Shown in pieces: positions 21,683 to 26,782 of a stretch of DNA of 26,782 bases; the first letter of the stretch is position 1; every line of letters starts with the position of its first letter. The stretch spans positions 1 through 26,782 of the forward strand of contig CABUUD010000015.1 in assembly GCA_902494585.1 (NCBI GenBank). Reading direction: 5' to 3'. The position numbers and the translations under genes are program-made. The notes below the pieces were generated by a model, which worked only from the letters and a program-made list of their open reading frames with translations, made no database searches and was not told the origin of the DNA. The stretch comes from an uncultured Collinsella sp. (lineage in GTDB: Bacteria; Actinomycetota; Coriobacteriia; Coriobacteriales; Coriobacteriaceae).

Positions 21683-22240
21683 ATGGCAGAAGAGAAGTAT
21701 GTGCCGCGTCTGAAGACCAAGTACAACAACGAGGTCAAGCAGCAGCTTCAGGACAAGTTCCAGTACGAGAACGTCATGATGATCCCCAAGTTTGAGAAGA
21801 TCGTCGTGAACATGGGTGTCGGCGAGGCCGCTACCGATTCCAAGGCCATCGACGGTGCCGTGCGCGACCTGCGCGCCATCACCGGCCAGCAGCCGATGAT
21901 CACCCGTGCCCGTAAGTCCATCGCTACCTTCCGCCTGCGCGCTGGTATGCCGATCGGCTGCAAGGTTACCCTGCGTGGCGACCGTATGTGGGAGTTCTTC
22001 GATCGTCTGACCTCCGTCGCGATCCCCCGTATCCGCGACTTCCGCGGCATCTCCGCCAAGAGCTTCGACGGCCGTGGTAACTTCTCCATGGGCGTCACCG
22101 AGCAGCTCATCTTCCCCGAGATCGACTTCGATTCCGTCGATCACCAGCGTGGTATGGACATCACTTTCGTGACCACCGCCAACACCGATGAGGAGGCCAA
22201 GGCCCTTCTGGACGCCTTCGGTTTCCCGTTCAAGAAATAG
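21683..22240 (+). CDS. rplE: 50S ribosomal protein L5
   Basis: 185 residues, normal bacterial length (about 180); ATG with AGAAGGAG. Family stretches are clear: IPKFEKIVVNMGVGEA (about 34-49), ITRARKSIATFRLR, and the C-terminal MGVTEQLIFPEIDFD then RGMDITFVTTANTDEEA. L5 binds 5S rRNA in the central protuberance of the large subunit. It is the first ribosomal gene here; rplX, rplN and rpsQ, which normally precede it, are absent, and the permease gene lies 307 bases upstream. Confidence 0.98.
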   Translation: MAEEKYVPRLKTKYNNEVKQQLQDKFQYENVMMIPKFEKIVVNMGVGEAATDSKAIDGAVRDLRAITGQQPMITRARKSIATFRLRAGMPIGCKVTLRGDRMWEFFDRLTSVAIPRIRDFRGISAKSFDGRGNFSMGVTEQLIFPEIDFDSVDHQRGMDITFVTTANTDEEAKALLDAFGFPFKK

Positions 22241-22248
22241 GTTCACCT

Positions 22249-22290
22249 GCCCTAAAAGCGCCGTTTCCACAAGGGAGCGGCGCTTGGGGC
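22249..22290 (+). repeat. Hairpin between rplE and rpsZ
   Basis: A perfect AAGCGCCG/CGGCGCTT stem (22256-22263 with 22278-22285), with an outer GCCC/GGGC pairing. No T-run follows, so an mRNA-processing or regulatory hairpin is more likely than a terminator. Confidence 0.5.
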
Positions 22291-22319
22291 GAACAATACT
22301 CTATGTGAGGAGGATATAA

Positions 22320-22505
22320 GTGGCTAAGACATCGATGATCGTCAAGTGCAATCGCAAGCAGAAGTTCTCTACTCGTGAGTACACGCGCTGCCAGCGCTGC
22401 GGCCGTCCGCACTCTGTGTACCGCAAGTTCGGCCTGTGCCGTGTCTGCTTCCGTGAGCTTGCACTCAAGGGCGAGCTTCCCGGCGTTAAGAAGGCCAGCT
22501 GGTAA
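22320..22505 (+). CDS. rpsZ: 30S ribosomal protein S14, zinc-binding (type Z)
   Basis: 61 residues with a GTG start and GGAGG 7 bases upstream. Four cysteines, C24-x2-C27 and C40-x2-C43, form the zinc ribbon of the C+ form of S14. The end, LKGELPGVKKASW, is typical. It is located in the small-subunit head. The sequence around its stop codon forms a 7-bp hairpin (22498-22517) that encloses the TAA. Confidence 0.98.
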   Translation: MAKTSMIVKCNRKQKFSTREYTRCQRCGRPHSVYRKFGLCRVCFRELALKGELPGVKKASW

Positions 22506-22517
22506 GTCACTACCAGC
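22498..22517 (+). repeat. Hairpin enclosing the rpsZ stop codon
   Basis: GCTGGTA (22498-22504) pairs with TACCAGC (22511-22517). Further weaker hairpins (CTTTGCCG/CGGCGAAG) follow before rpsH in this 119-base gap. Confidence 0.45.
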
Positions 22518-22624
22518 GTTTCAAGCATCCGTTTGGAACAGGGAAAACGCGCTAGTTAGGCTTTGCCGTTAAGGGCGGCGAAGAACCAAGAGCACGTGTT
22601 CATCAAGAACGAAGGAGAATCTGT

Positions 22625-23023
22625 ATGAACCTTACAGACCCGATCGCAGATATGCTTACGCGCATCCGTAACGCTAACTCTGTGAACAAGGCCACGGTCT
22701 CCATGCCGAGCAGCAAGAAGCTCGTCGAGATCGCTCGTGTTCTGCACGAGGAGGGCTACATCGAGGGCTACGATGTCGAGGACACCGTTCCCCAGAAGAC
22801 TCTGCACATCACGCTTAAGTATGGTCCCAAGAAGGCTAAGGTCATCAACGGCATCCGCCGCATTTCCAAGCCGGGCCTGCGTAAGTACACCGGCGTTGCC
22901 GACATGCCCCGCGTCCGCGGTGGCCTTGGTACCGCCATTATTTCCACCAGCCATGGCGTCATGACCGACCGCGATGCTCGCAAGCACAACGTCGGCGGCG
23001 AGATCATCGCTTACGTCTGGTAA
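22625..23023 (+). CDS. rpsH: 30S ribosomal protein S8
   Basis: 132 residues; ATG with AAGGAG 7 bases upstream. The N-terminus NLTDPIADMLTRIRNA and the C-terminus TDRDARKHNVGGEIIAYVW are family hallmarks. S8 binds 16S rRNA helix 21 and in E. coli represses translation of the spc operon near rplE, so candidate leader and intergenic hairpins upstream are of interest. Gap to rpsZ is 119 bases. Confidence 0.98.
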   Translation: MNLTDPIADMLTRIRNANSVNKATVSMPSSKKLVEIARVLHEEGYIEGYDVEDTVPQKTLHITLKYGPKKAKVINGIRRISKPGLRKYTGVADMPRVRGGLGTAIISTSHGVMTDRDARKHNVGGEIIAYVW

Positions 23024-23056
23024 TTCGCTCGGTAGGTAGAAGGAAAGGAGATCACC

Positions 23057-23593
23057 GTGTCTCGTATCGGTAATAAGCCTGTCCAGATTCCCGCCGGAGT
23101 CGAAGTGGCAGTCAACGGCAACAACGTTGTCGTCAAGGGCCCCAAGGGCCAGCTCGAGCTCGATGTCTTTGAGAAGCTCGCTATCAACGTCGAGGACAAC
23201 GTCCTCACCGTTTCCCGTCCCGACGACGAGCGTGAGACCCGTGCCCGCCACGGCCTCACCCGCGCCCTCATCCACAACATGGTTGTCGGCGTTTCCGAGG
23301 GCTTCGAGAAGAAGCTCGAGCTCGCCGGCGTCGGTTACCGCGTGCAGCAGAAGGGTAAGAACCTCGAGTTCTCCCTGGGCTTCTCGCACCCCGTGATCGT
23401 CGAGGCTCCCGAGGGCATTACCTTCGAGGTTCCCGACAACACCCACGTGAACGTCAAGGGTATCAACAAGCAGCAGGTCGGTCAGATCGCCGCTGAGATC
23501 CGCGGTCATCGTCCTCCCGAGCCTTACAAGGGCAAGGGTATCCACTATGTTGGCGAGCACATCCGCCGCAAGCTGGGTAAGGCCGCCAAGTAG
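23057..23593 (+). CDS. rplF: 50S ribosomal protein L6
   Basis: 178 residues; GTG start with AAAGGAG. It opens SRIGNKPVQIPAGVEV and ends with GHRPPEPYKGKGIHYVGEHI, the signature of L6, which sits near the GTPase-factor site of the large subunit. It follows rpsH by 33 bases. Confidence 0.98.
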   Translation: MSRIGNKPVQIPAGVEVAVNGNNVVVKGPKGQLELDVFEKLAINVEDNVLTVSRPDDERETRARHGLTRALIHNMVVGVSEGFEKKLELAGVGYRVQQKGKNLEFSLGFSHPVIVEAPEGITFEVPDNTHVNVKGINKQQVGQIAAEIRGHRPPEPYKGKGIHYVGEHIRRKLGKAAK

Positions 23594-23618
23594 TCGTAAC
23601 CGACTCACTCGCATAAGA

Positions 23619-23640
23619 CCAGCACCCCGTCAGGTGCTGG
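23619..23640 (+). repeat. Perfect 8-bp hairpin between rplF and rplR
   Basis: CCAGCACC (23619-23626) pairs with GGTGCTGG (23633-23640) across CCGTCA. A CTTTTT follows 12 bases later, so partial termination is possible but not typical. Confidence 0.5.
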
Positions 23641-23668
23641 CAAGATCAACCTTTTTAGGAGTTTACGT

Positions 23669-24037
23669 ATGAACAAGCATAAGGCGAAGCTGGAAGGCCT
23701 CAAGCGTCGTCAGCGTCGTGTTCGCGGCAAGGTCTCGGGTACCGCCGAGCGTCCGCGTCTTCGCGTGACCCGTACTAACGCCAACATCTATGCCCAGATC
23801 ATCGACGACAGCAAGGGCTCCAGCCTGACGCTCGTCTCTGCCTCGACCCTCGAGGCCGAGTTCAAGGGCACCCACACCTCGAACAAGGAGGCTGCGGAGA
23901 AGGTCGGTCAGCTCGTTGGCAAGCGCGCCATCGAGGCCGGCATCACCAAGGTCGCCTTCGATCGTGGTGGCCGTATCTACCATGGCCGCGTCAAGGCCCT
24001 CGCCGACGGTGCTCGTGCCGCCGGTCTCGAGTTCTAG
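23669..24037 (+). CDS. rplR: 50S ribosomal protein L18
   Basis: 122 residues; ATG with TTAGGAG. The basic N-terminus (HKAKLEGLKRRQRRVRGKVS), PRLRVTRTNANIYAQIID, and the C-terminal AFDRGGRIYHGRVKALADGA are diagnostic. L18 binds 5S rRNA together with L5. It is 75 bases after rplF and 14 before rpsE. Confidence 0.98.
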   Translation: MNKHKAKLEGLKRRQRRVRGKVSGTAERPRLRVTRTNANIYAQIIDDSKGSSLTLVSASTLEAEFKGTHTSNKEAAEKVGQLVGKRAIEAGITKVAFDRGGRIYHGRVKALADGARAAGLEF

Positions 24038-24051
24038 GAGGTATGTAGCAC

Positions 24052-24576
24052 ATGGCTCGTAATCAGAAGCAGCAGCGCGAGGCCTCCGAGTTCGAGGAGC
24101 GCGTCGTTTACATCAACCGCGTGTCGAAGACCGTCAAGGGTGGTCGTCGCATGAGCCTCGTCGCTCTCGTCGTCGTTGGCGACGGCAAGGGCAACGTCGG
24201 CGTTGGCATGGGCAAGTCCGCTGAGGTGCCCATGGCCATCTCCAAGGCATCTCTCGATGCCAAGAAGAACATGTTCCACGTGCCGGTGACCGAGCAGGGC
24301 ACCATCCCGCACGAGGTTCTCGGCCACTTTGGTGCCGGCCGCATCATCATCAAGCCCGCTGTCGAGGGTACCGGCGTTATCGCCGGCGGCGCTGTGCGTC
24401 CCCTCTTTGAGCTTGCTGGCATCAAGAACGTCCTGTCCAAGTCCCTCGGTACCGACAACGGCCTCAACATCATCAAGGCTGCCGTCGAGGGCCTCAAGGA
24501 GCTCTCCAGCCCTGAGGACGTCGCGGCTCGCCGTGGCCTGACGGTCTCCGAGATGTTCGTCGGTAAGGAGAACTAA
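24052..24576 (+). CDS. rpsE: 30S ribosomal protein S5
   Basis: 174 residues; ATG 24052 after GGAGGTATGTAGC. The S5 double-stranded-RNA-binding fold starts at FEERVVYINRVSKTVKGGRR and MSLVALVVVGDGKGNVGVG; the C-terminal domain includes GTGVIAGGAVRPLFELAGI. Located at the mRNA entry side of the 30S subunit and important for decoding accuracy. Tight spacing to rplR and rpmD. Confidence 0.98.
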   Translation: MARNQKQQREASEFEERVVYINRVSKTVKGGRRMSLVALVVVGDGKGNVGVGMGKSAEVPMAISKASLDAKKNMFHVPVTEQGTIPHEVLGHFGAGRIIIKPAVEGTGVIAGGAVRPLFELAGIKNVLSKSLGTDNGLNIIKAAVEGLKELSSPEDVAARRGLTVSEMFVGKEN

Positions 24577-24578
24577 GC

Positions 24579-24761
24579 ATGGCTGACACCATCAAGATCA
24601 AGCAGGTCCGCAGCACCAACGGTTGCAAGCAGGACCAGGTCCGTACTGTCCGTGCCCTCGGTCTCCACAGGATCCGCGAGGTTCGCGAGATTGCTGACAA
24701 CGAGTCCGTCCGCGGCATGATCTTCAAGGTCAAGCACCTTGTCGAGATTGTAGAGGAGTAG
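24579..24761 (+). CDS. rpmD: 50S ribosomal protein L30
   Basis: 60 residues; ATG two bases after the rpsE stop. IKIKQVRSTNGCKQDQVRTV, then ALGLHRIREVREIADN, is the usual L30 pattern. It sits in the normal place between S5 and L15, with translation probably coupled to rpsE. Confidence 0.97.
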   Translation: MADTIKIKQVRSTNGCKQDQVRTVRALGLHRIREVREIADNESVRGMIFKVKHLVEIVEE

Positions 24762-24764
24762 CAA

Positions 24765-25214
24765 ATGCAGCTTCACGATCTTACTCCCGCGCCCGGTTCC
24801 ACCAAGAACCGCAAGCGCGTCGGCCGTGGCAATTCTTCGGGTCACGGCACCACTTCTGGCCGCGGTCAGAAGGGCCAGGGTTCCCGCTCTGGTGGCACCA
24901 AGGGTGCCGGCTTCGAGGGTGGCCAGACTCCGCTGGCTATGCGCCTGCCCAAGCTTCCGGGCTTCCGTAACCCCCGTCGTATCGAGTACACCGCTGTTAA
25001 CGTTGAGCGTCTCGAGCGTAAGTTCGAGGACGGCGCTGTGATCGACGGTGCCGCTCTTAAGGCCGCTCGCATCACCAAGAGCGAGTTCGAGCCCGTCAAG
25101 GTGCTCGGCAATGGTGAGCTCACCAAGAAGTTCACGGTCAAGGTCGACAAGGTCAGCGCTTCTGCGCAGGCCAAGATCGAGGCCGCCGGCGGAAAGGTCG
25201 AGCTGCCGTGCTAA
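24765..25214 (+). CDS. rplO: 50S ribosomal protein L15
   Basis: 149 residues; ATG three bases after the rpmD stop. The glycine- and basic-rich N-terminus (RKRVGRGNSSGHGTTSGRGQ) and GFEGGQTPLAMRLPKLPGF identify it. Its last seven bases overlap the secY start. Confidence 0.98.
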   Translation: MQLHDLTPAPGSTKNRKRVGRGNSSGHGTTSGRGQKGQGSRSGGTKGAGFEGGQTPLAMRLPKLPGFRNPRRIEYTAVNVERLERKFEDGAVIDGAALKAARITKSEFEPVKVLGNGELTKKFTVKVDKVSASAQAKIEAAGGKVELPC

Positions 25215-26494
25215 ATGGTCTTAAGAATGCTTTCCGCATCAAAGAATTGCGCGAAAAGATTCTTTTTACCATAGCTATGCTCGTCGTGTACCGCATTGGT
25301 GCGCACGTTCCTGTGCCCGGCATTCCCTTCCAGGGGATGCTGGGCCTTTTCTCGACCGATAACAATTCGGTCGCCGCAGGTGCTATGGCCCTCCTGAATC
25401 TTTTCTCTGGCGGCGCGTTGAGCTATGTGTCGGTGTTTTCGCTGGGCATCATGCCTTACATCACCAGCTCGATCATCCTCCAGATGCTCCAGGCCGTCGT
25501 GCCTTCCCTGCATGAGCTTGCTCGCGAGGGCGAGGTCGGTCAGACCAAGATTACGCAGTATTCGCGTTACCTCACCCTGGCTCTGGCAATCCTCAACTCC
25601 GTTGGTTACCTCTTCCTCTTTAAGAGCTTCGGCATCAGCTTCAATGGCGCTGGCGCTCCCGAGATCATCTTCGACCTCATGATCGTCGGCACGCTCACTG
25701 CGGGCGCCATGCTGATCATGTGGATTGGTGAGCTCATCACCCAGCGCGGTATCGGCAATGGCATGTCGCTGATCATCTTCGCGAACATCATGGCCGGTCT
25801 GCCGCAGGCTATCTTCTCCAGCACCGAGGGCAATGCCGGTGGCATCATCACCATGGTGATCATCTGCGCCATCATCCTGCTGGTTATCCCGTTGATTGTT
25901 TTCCTTGAGCGCGGCCAGCGCCGCATCCCGGTCTCCTACGCTAAGCGCGTCGTGGGCCGTCGCATGATGGGTGGCCAGACCACCTACCTGCCCATCAAGG
26001 TCAACACCGCGGGTGTCGTGCCGATCATCTTCGCTTCGGCGCTGCTGTACTTCCCGGCTCAGATTGCCGTGTTCTTCCCCGGCATCGGCTGGATCCAGGC
26101 AGTTGCCTCTGCGCTTTCGCGCGGCTTGCTCAACTGGGTGCTTAACGTTGTCCTCATCGTGTTTTTCGCGTACTTCTACACGTCCATGGTGTTCAACCCC
26201 GATGACACGGCCGACAACCTTAAGAAGCAGGGCGGCTTTATTCCGGGCGTGCGTCCGGGTAGGGCTACCGCGGCCTACATCAAGAACGCGCTCAACAAGA
26301 TTACGCTTCCCAGCGCTGTCTTTTTGGCGCTCATCGCCATCGTGCCTTCGATCATCTTCTCCTTTACGGGTAACCAGCTAATCCAGGCATTTGGCGGCAC
26401 GTCCATCCTCATCATGGTCGGCGTCGTGCTCGACACGGTCGATAAGCTCGAAGGCCAGATCAAGATGTATGATTACGATGGATTCTTTAAATAG
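25208..26494 (+). CDS. secY: Preprotein translocase subunit SecY
   Basis: 428 residues with a GTG start that overlaps the end of rplO by 7 bases (the TAA of rplO lies inside its second and third codons), so translation is probably coupled. This start gives the normal N-terminus MLNGLKNAFRIKELREKILF. Ten membrane helices are expected; the signature LGIMPYITSSIILQMLQAVV lies in helix 2, and LERGQRRIPVSYAKRVVGRR is the cytoplasmic loop that contacts SecA and the ribosome. The C-terminus ends after GGTSILIMVGVVLDT. It forms the protein-conducting channel with SecE and SecG. Confidence 0.98.
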   Translation: MLNGLKNAFRIKELREKILFTIAMLVVYRIGAHVPVPGIPFQGMLGLFSTDNNSVAAGAMALLNLFSGGALSYVSVFSLGIMPYITSSIILQMLQAVVPSLHELAREGEVGQTKITQYSRYLTLALAILNSVGYLFLFKSFGISFNGAGAPEIIFDLMIVGTLTAGAMLIMWIGELITQRGIGNGMSLIIFANIMAGLPQAIFSSTEGNAGGIITMVIICAIILLVIPLIVFLERGQRRIPVSYAKRVVGRRMMGGQTTYLPIKVNTAGVVPIIFASALLYFPAQIAVFFPGIGWIQAVASALSRGLLNWVLNVVLIVFFAYFYTSMVFNPDDTADNLKKQGGFIPGVRPGRATAAYIKNALNKITLPSAVFLALIAIVPSIIFSFTGNQLIQAFGGTSILIMVGVVLDTVDKLEGQIKMYDYDGFFK

Positions 26495-26512
26495 GCTAGA
26501 GGAGGATTGCTC

Positions 26513-26782
26513 ATGAACCTCGTATTGCTCGGAGCTCCGGGTGCCGGTAAGGGTACCGTCGCACAGGAGCTCGTCGCCGAGTTTGGCGTCGCTCACATTT
26601 CCACGGGCGACCTGCTGCGTGCTGCCGTCAAGGGTGGCACCGAGCTTGGTATTCAGGCTAAGAAGTACATGGACGCTGGCGAGCTCGTTCCCGATCAGCT
26701 CGTGATCGACCTTGTCAAGGAGCGCCTTGCCGCCGATGACGCCCAGCAGGGCTTCATCCTCGACGGCTTCCCGCGCAACACC
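26513..26782 (+). CDS. adk: Adenylate kinase, N-terminal part
   Basis: ATG 26513 after GAGGAGG; 90 residues are visible and the gene runs off the right edge. The P-loop GAPGAGKGT is at 7-15, STGDLLR follows near 30-36, and LDGFPR at 83-88. It balances ATP, ADP and AMP. Its place after secY is the usual one in this operon (18 bases gap). Confidence 0.97.
   Translation, partial: MNLVLLGAPGAGKGTVAQELVAEFGVAHISTGDLLRAAVKGGTELGIQAKKYMDAGELVPDQLVIDLVKERLAADDAQQGFILDGFPRNT

Overview
The window is bacterial, GC-rich and dense with genes. The spc-type ribosomal block, a zinc-binding S14, several GTG starts, strong GGAGG-type ribosome sites and the gut-type purine/selenium-hydroxylase genes point to Coriobacteriia (Actinomycetota). 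A Collinsella-like gut anaerobe is my best guess. This rests on family recognition, not on a database search.

Layout. (1) 1-3500 is an accessory region. It holds the 5' part of an AbiEi-like gene on the minus strand, an AAA ATPase fused to a nuclease-fold domain behind a 25-bp AT-rich palindrome, a broken DUF4143 ATPase relic, and a roughly 200-nt promoter-to-terminator unit without a convincing gene. (2) 3673-9781 holds a DEDDh exonuclease and four minus-strand genes: a conserved helical protein of unknown function, a secreted three-repeat Ig-like wall protein ending in LAATG, a small unknown protein, and a proline/alanine-rich single-pass membrane protein. (3) 9904-21375 is a catabolic island. 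A YheO/DauR-type regulator diverges from ygeX, ygeY and ygeW, followed by a mocA-like gene, a hydantoinase/dihydropyrimidinase, yqeC (opposite strand), yqeB, xdhC and an NCS2 xanthine/uracil-type permease. (4) 21683-26782 is rplE-rpsZ-rpsH-rplF-rplR-rpsE-rpmD-rplO-secY-adk; adk runs off the right edge.

The island resembles the E. coli ygeWXY-hyuA-yqeBC-mocA-xanQ locus, which is linked to anaerobic purine/uric acid breakdown. The permease would import a purine. YqeB, YqeC, MocA and XdhC would mature a selenium- and molybdenum-dependent hydroxylase, which is not in this window. The hydantoinase, YgeY, YgeW and YgeX would open and break down the ring products, ending in 2,3-diaminopropionate to pyruvate plus ammonia.

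The most unusual structures are three copies of a 65-nt hairpin element (17085, 19879, 21390) with paired compensatory changes, all in gaps of the catabolic island, and a ribosomal block that begins at rplE. The usual upstream rplX/rplN/rpsQ are replaced by the permease and its trailing hairpin. Other structures of note are a 25-bp palindrome at the ATPase promoter, a 15-bp hairpin after that gene, and three 13-bp repeats with an exact 33-nt period.
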